A stretch of 64,000 nt of DNA from Comamonas antarctica (GTDB taxonomy: Bacteria > Pseudomonadota > Gammaproteobacteria > Burkholderiales > Burkholderiaceae_C). The notes under the pieces were generated by a model, which did not search any database, was not told where the DNA came from, and worked only from the letters and a program-made list of their open reading frames with translations. The stretch is taken from NCBI RefSeq assembly GCF_013363755.1, contig NZ_CP054840.1:696001-760000 (forward strand), read 5' to 3'. Each line of letters begins with the position of its first letter. Within the stretch, counting starts at the first letter, position 1. Both the position numbers and the translations under genes were made by a program. This document shows positions 44,194 to 52,091 of this stretch, piece after piece.

Positions 44194-44670
44194 CTAGCCG
44201 GCACCCACCAAGGCGCGCAGCTTCTCGCTCTTGGTGCGCGCTCCCTTGGGTGGGCGTGGGATAACCTGGCGGGCGCGGCGCTGGACCTCGCGCTTGTAAT
44301 CGGCTGCGGTCCAGCGCGCTGGGTATGCCGCGCCATCAATGCGCAGCCGGCCGTCCTGGGGCTGCATGCGCTTCGCATAGCACTCCTTGCGCGGCGGGCT
44401 GCTCGCCTTGGCGAAGCTGTCGACCGTGAGCCCCATTTGCGCCAGGTTGAACACCGATATTGGGGACGGCAGGTCGAGGGCAAGCGGTGGCGCTTCGTTG
44501 GCTGGGATGACGCGGAAAGTCTCGACCAGCACCGCCCCGAAGCGGGCTTCCTCGGCGGCCTCCTGCTTAGTCTGCGTGGCCGCTTCGCGCGCCTCGATTT
44601 TTGCATTGCAGGTATCCAGCTGCAGCTCGATGAGTACCTCTCTCAGAACTGCGGTGATGGGCTCGCACAT
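44194..44670 (-). CDS. Phage-associated hypothetical protein
   Basis: 158 aa from ATG at 44670 (MCEPITAVLREVLIELQLDT). Helical N-terminus (CNAKIEAREAATQTKQEAAEEARF), basic C-terminus (KREVQRRARQVIPRPPKGARTKSEKLRALV). No domain recognised. It is the last intact gene before the small-terminase remnant, so it is probably part of a former prophage late region. Confidence 0.5.
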   Translation of the reverse strand: MCEPITAVLREVLIELQLDTCNAKIEAREAATQTKQEAAEEARFGAVLVETFRVIPANEAPPLALDLPSPISVFNLAQMGLTVDSFAKASSPPRKECYAKRMQPQDGRLRIDGAAYPARWTAADYKREVQRRARQVIPRPPKGARTKSEKLRALVGAG

Positions 44671-44766
44671 GGGTGTTATTGGCGTAGTTGAACCAACACC
44701 CCATGCTAGGAAGCAGGGCACGAAAAAAGCGGCCGAAGCCGCTTGTCGATCAAGAGTGCGAGAGCC

Positions 44767-45224
44767 CTACAGCGTGTAGAAGTTGGCAATCACCACGTCG
44801 GCCAGCTCGCCGGCGGCCGTGGTTTTTCCAGCCTGGTCGAAGTGCGCCACCACAATGTCCCCGGCCACCGCAGTAGTGAGGCGACCGGCCGCGCCCACGG
44901 TCAGTTCCTGGCCATAGGCGTAGGTGCCCGCAGCCATGGCGCACAGGAACTCGTCGTCGGGCTTGGGCAGATAGGCTACGCCGATCTCGCCCGCCTTGTA
45001 GGACGTCAGCAGCGGGTCGGTGGCGCCGCTGATGCCCAGCGAGCTGTAATAGTCCCGGTCGCCCAGCACGGCCAGCCGGCCGCCGTCGACCGCCGCGGCC
45101 TGGGTCAACTGGGTGGCGCCGACCAGAACAAAGGTGCCGGGCAGCAGCGCTGCGGCCAGGGTCTTGTCGGAAATAGTGCGAGGGCGCGGGGTAGTGCTGC
45201 CGGTGCGGAAATGCGATTCGCCAT
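44767..45224 (-). pseudogene. Phage structural-type gene with frameshift at codon 2-3
   Basis: From 45221 down to 44767 one frame reads ESHFRTGSTTPRPRTISDKT, TLAAALLPGTFVLVGATQLT and GRLTTAVAGDIVVAHFDQAG, resembling small phage head/decoration-type proteins. The only nearby start, ATG at 45224, is in another frame (MANRISAPAAL, soon ending). One missing base right after the start codon would explain this. It is either a genuine frameshift in a decaying gene or a sequencing error. Confidence 0.6.
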
Positions 45225-45233
45225 GTCGGCCCC

Positions 45234-45674
45234 TTAGAGTTTGTTGAGGTCGTAGCCGTCGAATTCTCCGGCCGCCGCCTTCTGGCCGCTGTTGCCCGCC
45301 ACTACCGGCGCGGCAGGGGCGTTGCCTGCGGGCTGGTTCAAGTCATAGCCTGCGAAGTCGCCAGCGGCATGGCTGTTGGCGGCCGTGGCCTGGGCTGCCT
45401 GGGCGCCTTTGCGCACTAAGTCCATGTATTCGTCCAGCATCTGGCTATCGCTTTTGCCCTCGGTGCTGATGCCCCCCACTTGAAGCGTGTTCACCACCAT
45501 GTCGCGGATGGAGTCAGTGCCGGGCGTGGCCGTGGGCTTGGCGGAACTGTTGCCAAGAACCCGGCGCACTGCCGCATCAATGATCTCCTCGGGCTCATAG
45601 CGCCGGTCGATAGGCTTGGGTCGTTCGTTGGAAGACGGGGAGGCGTTGTTGGCCAGGTTGTTGGTGAAAATCAT
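45234..45674 (-). CDS. Phage-associated hypothetical protein
   Basis: 146 aa, ATG at 45674 with GGAAAG upstream. Low-complexity Ala/Gly-rich C-terminus containing a repeated motif AAGDFAGYDLN and AAGEFDGYDLNKL. The N-terminal half has EEIIDAAVRRVLG. Position before a structural-type gene suggests a scaffold- or head-related protein, but nothing proves it. Confidence 0.6.
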   Translation of the reverse strand: MIFTNNLANNASPSSNERPKPIDRRYEPEEIIDAAVRRVLGNSSAKPTATPGTDSIRDMVVNTLQVGGISTEGKSDSQMLDEYMDLVRKGAQAAQATAANSHAAGDFAGYDLNQPAGNAPAAPVVAGNSGQKAAAGEFDGYDLNKL

Positions 45675-45676
45675 GA

Positions 45677-46279
45677 TTACTTTCCTTGTTCAGCTTGGGC
45701 AATAAGGTCGGCGGTCGCGGCATCGAGGCCGGGCGCGGTGTATTCGATGTGGTGGCGGTCGCCATACAGGCGCTCGCCCCAGTAGCCGCCTCTTGGCTGC
45801 ATTGCGGCCAGGTCGCGGTCGTTGAGCGCAGCGCCGACTGCCAGGCGGTGCAGGTGCGCTGCCTTGAAAGCCTCAAATGCCTTGGTTTCAACATCGACAG
45901 CCTGCTTTGCCTTAGCAAGCAGAATGGCCTTTTCGGCATGGCGCACCGCGGCATCGGTGGCTGCGTGCACGGCCTGGGCCAGCTGGACGGTGGCCTCATG
46001 CTCGGGCACCACCGATTCCAGCGCGTCGATGCGGGCTTGCACGTCGGCCACGCTCTCTGCCTGCTCAGGAGCGCTGGCGCGGAAGCCAAAGGCCGCCAGG
46101 ATGCCGGCGCGCTGCTCGGTCTTGGCGCTGGCCAGGCTGGCCTGTTCCGTGGCAATCAAGCCCTTCAGGCGCCCGAGCGCTTCCTGGGCTTCGCGTACGC
46201 CCGCGGTGCTGTTCACATGGGCGTCGCTGGCCTCTTTCCATTGGCTCTTGGCCTGGTCCAGCGGTGTGGGTTTCTTCAT
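45677..46279 (-). CDS. Coiled-coil hypothetical protein
   Basis: 200 aa, ATG at 46279 with GGAGA upstream. Long heptad-like Ala/Glu/Gln-rich stretches (REAQEALGRLKGLIATEQAS; ADVQARIDALESVVPEHEAT) suggest a coiled coil through about residue 150. The C-terminus (PRGGYWGERLYGDRHHIEYT) is distinct. It ends 2 bp before the next gene. Function unknown. Confidence 0.6.
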   Translation of the reverse strand: MKKPTPLDQAKSQWKEASDAHVNSTAGVREAQEALGRLKGLIATEQASLASAKTEQRAGILAAFGFRASAPEQAESVADVQARIDALESVVPEHEATVQLAQAVHAATDAAVRHAEKAILLAKAKQAVDVETKAFEAFKAAHLHRLAVGAALNDRDLAAMQPRGGYWGERLYGDRHHIEYTAPGLDAATADLIAQAEQGK

Positions 46280-46328
46280 TGAATTTCTCCGGTTGTTGGT
46301 AGAAATTCAATGCTGGGGAGGCGCAATG

Positions 46329-46631
46329 TCAAAAACCCCCTGGCTTTGTCACGGCGTCGGCATAACGGCGGGCGTTGCGCACGCTCATGCGATGGCGCTC
46401 GGCAATCAAGTAGCTGGCCGCGCGCGGCGTCACGCCGGCATCGTGCAGTTGCTGGGCCTGCTGCGCAGCCATGATGCGGGTGAAGGCCGCGATTGCCTCC
46501 GGGCGGCCGACCGCATCCAATAGGCGCTTTGCCTGCTCGGGGCCGTGCTGGCGCGCCAGCAGCTCGATTGCCCAGGTGCTGGAGACTTGGCGGTACGCGC
46601 GCTCTGCGCGGCTGTAGTCGCCGGGGCTCAC
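46329..46631 (-). CDS. Small hypothetical protein, HTH-like C-terminus
   Basis: 100 aa from GTG at 46631, overlapping the stop of the upstream gene (GTGA). It contains AIELLARQHGPEQAKRLLDA and a C-terminal segment that could be a helix-turn-helix (DAGVTPRAASYLIAERHRMS, VRNARRYADAV). Translational coupling places it in the replication operon. No family recognised. Confidence 0.6.
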   Translation of the reverse strand: MSPGDYSRAERAYRQVSSTWAIELLARQHGPEQAKRLLDAVGRPEAIAAFTRIMAAQQAQQLHDAGVTPRAASYLIAERHRMSVRNARRYADAVTKPGGF

Positions 46632-47011
46632 GCGCCGCCCTCCCGCGGGCGCGGGCCATGCGCAGCACTGTAGGCGCTCCAAAGGCTTGCGCCGGTTCCG
46701 CAGCGCGGGCCGTAGTGCTTGCCGCGGCCTGCGGCTTGGCATACAGCGCATGCCATATGGTGCAGCAGGTAGGCTTTGTCCAGCATGCGCCAGTCGGGTG
46801 CCGGGCCTTCGTCCTTAGCGCCGGGCATGGCCATAACGCGGGGGCCGTCGCTGTCGGTCGCGGGCCGAAGCTGGCTGGCGGCAAGGGCCGGGGCAGGCGC
46901 CGGCGCTGGAGCCGCGGCCGGTGCCGGTGCGCTGGCGGGCGCAGGGCCGGCGGCGTGCGCCTGCTCTGCCAGCCGCCTGCGCGCCCATGCGGTTACTTCG
47001 TTCACGCCCAT
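46628..47011 (-). CDS. Ala/Pro-linker protein with cysteine motif
   Basis: 127 aa, starting 1 bp after the helicase stop. A short N-terminal helix (VNEVTAWARRRLAEQ) leads into an (Ala-Pro)n linker and a C-terminal part with MACAVCQAAGRGKHYGPRCG, where three Cys and a His could bind a metal. Function unknown. Probably a small accessory factor of the replication operon. Confidence 0.6.
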   Translation of the reverse strand: MGVNEVTAWARRRLAEQAHAAGPAPASAPAPAAAPAPAPAPALAASQLRPATDSDGPRVMAMPGAKDEGPAPDWRMLDKAYLLHHMACAVCQAAGRGKHYGPRCGTGASLWSAYSAAHGPRPREGGA

Positions 47012-47012
47012 G

Positions 47013-48878
47013 TCAGGCTCCCTTCTGAAACGGAGGCAGCCCTGCTGTATCGCTGGGGATGCCTTCAGGATGGACTGCGTAGACCTTCACGGCACGCCCG
47101 CTGATGCGCTTGGTGCGCGCTTTTTTTCCATCGGCCCCGGGCGCAGGAATCAGTCTCGCCAGCTGCAACGCATCCAAGGCTCGATGAAAGTCAAAGCCTC
47201 GGAGAGCTTCTCGCAGCCCATCGCCAGTAAACAAGAAAACCCGGATGCCGCGGCGGTCCTCCCACCAGCCCGCACGGTCGCGCACCATGCCAGCGCGTAG
47301 GTCGTCGGTGCCGTCCACATCGGAAAACCGGCTGTCGCCATGCCGCTCGATAAAGCTAAGCACGCGCTCGGCAATCTGGTCATGCTCGGCGTTGCCTGTC
47401 GCGGAACCGCGCAGCGACAACCAGGCCGCAAAACCGACCTCGGCGGCGCGCGTGGCTTCGCCCTGGGTCCAGCCTGTGACGCCATAGGCGGTTGCCAGCT
47501 CGCCGGCCAAGGCCAGCACGGCCAGGCGGGCAGCTGCGCGCGATGCTTGGCCCTCGCCGCCTGGCGCCTGCAGGCCGGGCAGCGCCTTGAGGGCGTCCAG
47601 CGCTTCGCTGAAGTTTTGCGTGTCGCGCGTGAGCCTTTCCAGAAAAGCCCGGCCCGCGTGCCCATAGTGCCGCGCAGCCTCGCGCTTGAGGGCGTCGGAG
47701 AACGCTGTGCCGCTGGCGTGGTCGTGCAGGTTGTCCCATGCGCCGTGGGTGCGCTGCGCGGGAATGTCCAGCACGCGCACGGCCTGGCCGGCTTTGACCC
47801 GGTGCCCGCCTTCAATCATGGTGGTCGCAATGGAGCGCTCGCCGGTCGACAGCACGCTGCTGCGCCAACGGGTCACGGTGCGCGCGCCACCGGTCCGGCC
47901 GGCGCGCTGCTTGCCGCGGCCGTTGCCCAGCATGTAGACCACTTCGCCCACGGCGCGGGGGTCACATTCGCTGATTTCATCCAGTGCCAGCAGGCTGTCG
48001 TTGAAAAGCGCTGCGGCGCCCTCCAGGCCGTTGGAGGTGGTGCGCCAGCTGCGCCGATAGTTCGACCCGCCCCAGACGCTGCAGGCCGCCTCGAGCGCGG
48101 TGGTCTTGCCAGTGGAGCTGTCGCCAATCAGGTGCAGCCCGCCGCTCTCCATGTTCACGCGGGCCAGCACCGGCCCAGCAAAGGCCGCGCACAGTGCCAG
48201 GGCCAGCAGCGGGTTGTCGACCGCCATGGCCGCGGTGCCCTCCTGCCAGCCATGGAGCGTGCCACGCTGGGTGTACTCGTCGAATGAGCGATGGTCGGAT
48301 TGGTAGGCCACGCTCGATGCCTTGGGACCAATCACGCGGTCAGGTAGCACAAACGCTTGGAACTCAGTCCCAGCCCAGCCTGTTTGCAGTGCGCACTCAA
48401 TGCGCCGCTTGGGCGCCCGGTCTTGCAGGTAGACACCAAGCATGTTGCGGGCGAACGGGTCAATCTGCACGCCCATGCTCAGCAGCACGCCCCGCACATC
48501 GGCACCGTCGCCGCGCAGCATCTCCATGGGCATGGCCCAGGTCACCCACTCGCCCAGCGTGGTCTGGAAGCGCAACAGGCGCCCGAAGTTGCCTTTGTGC
48601 GGGTCATGGGTCACGGCGTCGATGTGCAGCGGGCTGCAGATCCACCGCTGAGTCAGCGTGGGCGGGCCGTCGCCGCGCCCCTGTTTGATACCGAAGTGCC
48701 ACACACCCGGCCGGTACTTGCTGGCGCCTTCCTCGATGAATTCATCCAGCACGACAAAGGCAGGGCGGCCCAGCTCGCCGGGGATGCCATTGGCCGACAC
48801 CACGGGCGCGGGCCCGGCGTCGGTGGCGGCGCCCGCGGTCTGGAGTGCGTCCGCGGGCGGGTTGGTATCGGTCAACAT
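47013..48878 (-). CDS. DUF927 helicase-like protein, element 2
   Basis: 621 aa. DUF927 features are clear: FVVLDEF near 43, WAMPMEMLRGDGADVRGVLL, GWAGTEFQAFVLPDRVIG, Walker A GDSSTGKTTAL, Walker B LLALDEISECDPRAVGEVVY and LSTGERSI. It matches the C-terminal half of the 992-aa fused protein in element 1. ATG at 48878 has GGAGG upstream and overlaps the primase gene by 7 bp. It is expected to unwind the element's origin together with the separate primase. Confidence 0.88.
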   Translation of the reverse strand: MLTDTNPPADALQTAGAATDAGPAPVVSANGIPGELGRPAFVVLDEFIEEGASKYRPGVWHFGIKQGRGDGPPTLTQRWICSPLHIDAVTHDPHKGNFGRLLRFQTTLGEWVTWAMPMEMLRGDGADVRGVLLSMGVQIDPFARNMLGVYLQDRAPKRRIECALQTGWAGTEFQAFVLPDRVIGPKASSVAYQSDHRSFDEYTQRGTLHGWQEGTAAMAVDNPLLALALCAAFAGPVLARVNMESGGLHLIGDSSTGKTTALEAACSVWGGSNYRRSWRTTSNGLEGAAALFNDSLLALDEISECDPRAVGEVVYMLGNGRGKQRAGRTGGARTVTRWRSSVLSTGERSIATTMIEGGHRVKAGQAVRVLDIPAQRTHGAWDNLHDHASGTAFSDALKREAARHYGHAGRAFLERLTRDTQNFSEALDALKALPGLQAPGGEGQASRAAARLAVLALAGELATAYGVTGWTQGEATRAAEVGFAAWLSLRGSATGNAEHDQIAERVLSFIERHGDSRFSDVDGTDDLRAGMVRDRAGWWEDRRGIRVFLFTGDGLREALRGFDFHRALDALQLARLIPAPGADGKKARTKRISGRAVKVYAVHPEGIPSDTAGLPPFQKGA

Positions 48879-49780
48879 TGTTTTTCCTCCAGGGATTCGG
48901 CAAAGCAGGCGCGCACGGCGCCCAGCCCGGCCAGCGCGGCCAGGTCGTTGAAGTCGGTAGCCTTGGGCGGGCGTTCGGCAGGAAAGTGCGGCTCCACCAC
49001 CACCGCGCCCACGGCCAGGGCGGCATGCCGGGCAGCAGTCAGGCCCGGGTTTCCCTCGGTGCGCCAGTCGTCGTCGGCGGCCAGCAGCAGCTCAAGCGCG
49101 CGATGCTTGCGGCGCAGCGCGCGAGCCACGGCCAGCAGGTTGCCGGCGTTGAAGGCCACGGCCACCGGCAGGCCGGTCGCCTCATGGATGCTTGCCCCGG
49201 TGGCATAGCCCTCGGCCACCACCAGAGCGCTGCCCAGCGTGCCTATGGCGTGGTAACAGCCGCTCATGCGCCCGCCCGACAAAAAGCGCTTGGCGCCATC
49301 GGGGTAGATGGTCTGCAGGCTCGTCAGCGCCCCAGAGGTATCGCGCAACGGCACCAGCAGCCGGTCAACGTCCGCGCGCAGCCCATGGGCCTGCACGCCC
49401 TTGGCCGCTAGGTACGGGTGCTGGCCAGCAGGCCCAGCAGCACGCCAGCGCAGCAGCGCAATGGCGCCGGCCTGCTGGTGGCTGCGCGCCTGCTCAGCGT
49501 TGCGCTGCTGCTGCGCGGCACGCACCCGCTCGCGCAGCGCCTGGCGCTCGGCCGGAGTCATGGTGTTGTCTTCCCGGCTGCACCACGTTTCCTGCAGCCC
49601 GGTTCGCCAGCAGCCGAACACGCCCGCGGCCACGCCGTCCTCATGTAGCACGTACCAGGCGGCCAGGTCGCCGCGCTTTCCCGTGGGGCTGAAGCGGTGC
49701 AGCAGGCCGTTCGCGTGGATGGCGTCGGGCGGCGTCAGGCCGGCGCTGGCCATGGCCTGGGCGAACTGGTCAAGAACCAT
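48872..49780 (-). CDS. Toprim-domain primase, element 2
   Basis: 302 aa. The N-terminal part (FAQAMASAGLTPPDAIHANG, LHRFSPTGKRGDLAAWYVLH) is usual for primases of this group. It is followed by a helical linker (ERVRAAQQQRNAEQARSHQQ) and a Toprim core (ALVVAEGYATGASIHEATGL, FNAGNLLAVARAL, LLLAADDD). ATG at 49780 has GAGGAGG upstream. The open frame upstream of that ATG only antisenses the neighbouring gene. It overlaps the next gene by 7 bp. Confidence 0.85.
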   Translation of the reverse strand: MVLDQFAQAMASAGLTPPDAIHANGLLHRFSPTGKRGDLAAWYVLHEDGVAAGVFGCWRTGLQETWCSREDNTMTPAERQALRERVRAAQQQRNAEQARSHQQAGAIALLRWRAAGPAGQHPYLAAKGVQAHGLRADVDRLLVPLRDTSGALTSLQTIYPDGAKRFLSGGRMSGCYHAIGTLGSALVVAEGYATGASIHEATGLPVAVAFNAGNLLAVARALRRKHRALELLLAADDDWRTEGNPGLTAARHAALAVGAVVVEPHFPAERPPKATDFNDLAALAGLGAVRACFAESLEEKQC

Positions 49781-50210
49781 AGCGCTCCTCCTCGTCGACA
49801 AATTCAACGGTGGCCGCAAGCACTTCAAACTTTTTCTTGAGCGCATCGAGGCTGCGGAAATAGCCGGTGTCAGGCCGGCTAAAAGTGCGCACGCACAGAT
49901 TGATGGCGGCGGCAGCCATATACCAGCCGGTTTCAAATTCACTACGCTCATTCGGAGGGCTGGCGCGCATGCTCTTGATTTGCAGCAATGCCAGGTCCAC
50001 GGACATATCAATGTCCACGTCTCTGTCATCCCAGTCTTTGTCTGCACAACGAGTTCGGACCAGCCCTTCAAGGGAATACTGAGCAAAGGAAAGCGCCGTG
50101 ACCATGGCCTGCTGCCAAGTCGGAAGCGAGGCGGCGCAGGGGCTTGCAGCCTGTTTTTGGCAAGGCTTCGCCTTCACTGCCACCCGGGCAGCGTTGTTCT
50201 TTGCGTTCAT
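49770..50210 (-). CDS. Hypothetical protein, paralogue of the element 1 gene at 32889-33326
   Basis: 146 aa (MNAKNNAARVAVKAKPCQKQ...). About half of the positions match the element 1 protein by eye, including KAKPCQKQA, DKDWDD, NLCVRTFSRPDT and FVDEEER. It overlaps the primase start by 11 bp and follows the 110-aa gene by 3 bp. Retention of this pair in both elements argues for a conserved role in replication control or stability. Confidence 0.75.
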   Translation of the reverse strand: MNAKNNAARVAVKAKPCQKQAASPCAASLPTWQQAMVTALSFAQYSLEGLVRTRCADKDWDDRDVDIDMSVDLALLQIKSMRASPPNERSEFETGWYMAAAAINLCVRTFSRPDTGYFRSLDALKKKFEVLAATVEFVDEEERYGS

Positions 50211-50213
50211 GGC

Positions 50214-50546
50214 TTAGTCCTCCAGAGCGACGGACAGGCTGCGCAGAGCGGCCAGGGCTTGGATGGCCTTGCGGCGTGCGGCGGCGGCGTCAGGGCAAGG
50301 CTGACGCAGGTAGAACACGGCCATGTTCAGCGCGTTGTGCGCGTCGGCGTGCAGCTGGATGGGGTCAAGGGCGGCAGTGGTGGCCGGCGCAGGGGCAGCC
50401 ATACCGGGCAGCGCATTGAGAACCGCTGCACAGCGCGGGTCGATCAGCGAAAGGCCGCGAACGATAGGGGAGGCGATGGAATCGAGGGTGCCCGTGGCGG
50501 GCGTGGCATTGGCAGCGCGACGGCTGGCCTGCAGGGATGCTGTCAT
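50214..50546 (-). CDS. Small hypothetical protein, paralogue of the element 1 gene at 32406-32621
   Basis: 110 aa from ATG at 50546, preceded by AGGAG. The C-terminus (LDPIQLHADAHNALNMAVFY, ARRKAIQALAALRSL) matches the element 1 protein, with a longer N-terminal part (LIDPRCAAVLNALPGMAAPA). The frame stays open upstream to 50831, where ATG overlaps the Rha-like stop, so a 205-aa form is also possible. The short form is preferred because it corresponds to the element 1 start. Confidence 0.65.
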   Translation of the reverse strand: MTASLQASRRAANATPATGTLDSIASPIVRGLSLIDPRCAAVLNALPGMAAPAPATTAALDPIQLHADAHNALNMAVFYLRQPCPDAAAARRKAIQALAALRSLSVALED

Positions 50547-50831
50547 GGTCCTGGCTCCTGATTGAGTCTGAAGACCACCGGCCATGTTTTCAAGCAAGAC
50601 AGGTGGACGGGGTGTTGAAAACATGGAATCAGCCATGCCGACTGCCTTACGGACAGCCGCACCCCGCCCGTAACCGACCGCGCAGCGCAATGCTGTCGCA
50701 ATAAATTCTGGACGTGACGAAGCCCCGCTTGCGGTGGGGGCCAATACCGCTGATTCAATCAAGGTGTTTTCAAGCACCTGAGGATGAATGTAGCACGGGC
50801 GCATGGCTGCTGTGAAGGGGGTTCGCATCAT
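50547..50831 (-). other. In-frame leader between the Rha-like gene and the replication operon of element 2
   Basis: 285 bp, open in the frame of the downstream gene, beginning at ATG 50831 which overlaps the preceding stop. The reading gives RPEFIATALRCAVGYGRGAA, VRKAVGMADSMF; this style is reminiscent of Ash/Icd-like leader peptides of P4-type elements, from memory only. A GCCCC/GGGGC hairpin is present near 50720-50745. It occupies the same position as the element 1 leader. Confidence 0.4.
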
Positions 50832-51679
50832 TTCACCCCCGTTTTTTCCAGGCGTTGGCACTCCTGCCTCCACAAGCTGGAGACCCATTCCACGCCCTTG
50901 CTTGTGAACTTCGCCTGCGTGAATGCATGGTCGTTCTGCTTGGAATGGCCTGTCTTGACGACAAAGCGACCGGTGTTCATGTGCTGCGCGTGGGGAGTCC
51001 ACACGCCGCCCAGCAGGTACATGACCTTTGCAGATGTGAGGAAGTCGCGGAAGCGGGCCTCATTCGCCCCCAGGAGCTTGCAGACCTGGCGAAACCCCAT
51101 AGATCCCGTGTCGGCTTCGACGTATCGATCGACAAACTCCACCTTGGGCGCGGCGAGTGCCAGCGCGGCCTGCTGCTGCTCGAGTTGCTCGGCCTGTTCA
51201 GCAGCCAGGCGCAGGGCCTGGGCCCAGGTCTGGGGGATTGCGGGAGCTGGAGCCTGCTGCGCCTCCAGCTCTTGCCAGCGCTTGACCACCTTCATGCGCG
51301 CCACCACGTCATAGCCCAGCAGCAGCGTCAGGCTGGTGTCTTTGTCCAGCTCGTACTGCGGGTAGCGTTGATCGTTCTCGCCCGCATAAGTGCTTGAAAT
51401 ACAAACAGAACGCAAATCTGCGTTTTGGCTGAGAGCGTCCATCATGACGCGGATATCGCGCATTACGTCTGCGTGGCGCTTGCAAGTGAGCTCCGCAATC
51501 TCACGGCTGCTCATGGTGATGCTGCCCGCCCGTGTAACCGCCAACGCGCCGCCGGCGGTGCTGCTCGGCGCGTACGTAGCATCAAGGCTCCTGGTTGTGG
51601 CGGATGCGCCCAGTTCTGCATTTTTGCGGGGCTGGGCGCTTTTTTGTTGGGTCGCAGCTTTTGTAATGGGGAGGGACAT
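50828..51679 (-). CDS. Rha-family phage regulatory protein / antirepressor
   Basis: 283 aa. The N-terminal Rha domain (MSSREIAELTCKRHADVMRD...YPQYELDKDTSLTLLLGYDVVARMKVVKRWQEL) is followed by a Gln-rich coiled linker and a C-terminal antirepressor-like domain (FVDRYVEADTGSMGFRQVCK, LLGANEARFRDFL). ATG at 51679 has GGAGG at suitable distance and overlaps the alpA stop. Such proteins modulate phage or satellite gene expression. Element 1 has no counterpart. Confidence 0.85.
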   Translation of the reverse strand: MSLPITKAATQQKSAQPRKNAELGASATTRSLDATYAPSSTAGGALAVTRAGSITMSSREIAELTCKRHADVMRDIRVMMDALSQNADLRSVCISSTYAGENDQRYPQYELDKDTSLTLLLGYDVVARMKVVKRWQELEAQQAPAPAIPQTWAQALRLAAEQAEQLEQQQAALALAAPKVEFVDRYVEADTGSMGFRQVCKLLGANEARFRDFLTSAKVMYLLGGVWTPHAQHMNTGRFVVKTGHSKQNDHAFTQAKFTSKGVEWVSSLWRQECQRLEKTGVK

Positions 51680-51873
51680 CACTTGCCTCCGATTTGCGCA
51701 TCGCGCCAGGCCACTAGCTCGGACAGATCAAAGACAGTGCATCGGTGGGACAGCTTGCGACCTTTGGGGAAGCCGGGGCGCTCCTTCGCCCAGCGCCAGA
51801 AAGTGGAGACCCCCACGCCCAGAAAACTTGCTGCGTCCTTAGGGCGGGCCGATTGGTGTGTGATGGGATTCAC
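51679..51873 (-). CDS. alpA: AlpA-family transcriptional regulator, element 2
   Basis: 64 aa from GTG at 51873: RPKDAASFLGVGVSTFWRWAKERPGFPKGRKLSHRCTVFDLSELVAWRDAQI, a complete AlpA-type winged helix. The ribosome-binding site GGAG lies within a 10-bp inverted repeat just upstream. It is the first gene of the minus-strand operon that runs through Rha, primase and helicase genes. Confidence 0.88.
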   Translation of the reverse strand: MNPITHQSARPKDAASFLGVGVSTFWRWAKERPGFPKGRKLSHRCTVFDLSELVAWRDAQIGGK

Positions 51874-51875
51874 GA

Positions 51876-51908
51876 TTCACTCCATGCGTCTTGTTTCGAT
51901 GGAGTGAA
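51876..51908 (-). promoter_or_regulatory. Perfect inverted repeat covering the alpA ribosome-binding site
   Basis: TTCACTCCAT at 51876 and ATGGAGTGAA at 51899, a perfect 10-bp stem with a 13-nt loop. On the transcript, the arm next to the start carries the GGAG Shine-Dalgarno sequence of alpA (GTG at 51873). A hairpin would hide it; alternatively this is a DNA operator for AlpA or Rha. The rest of 51909-52091 shows no gene. Confidence 0.65.
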
Positions 51909-52091
51909 CTTTCGTGATTTCAGACGCTGGCGAATAGCTAGGCAGGTTTAGAAAACAGACCCACTGAAGTCGGGGAACCCTACCACGGGAGGGTGCGTGG
52001 TCTTTCTCTTGAGGTTCAATTTTGATAGCAAACAAAGCTCATCAAATATGGTTTTGAGTAGGTGGGTTGGCCACCTGAAGAGGTGGGTGAG

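Noticed and set aside
45686..46282. 198-aa plus-strand ORF opposite the coiled-coil gene
   Set aside because: Antisense to a gene with a good ribosome-binding site and tight spacing in the minus-strand set; no motif.
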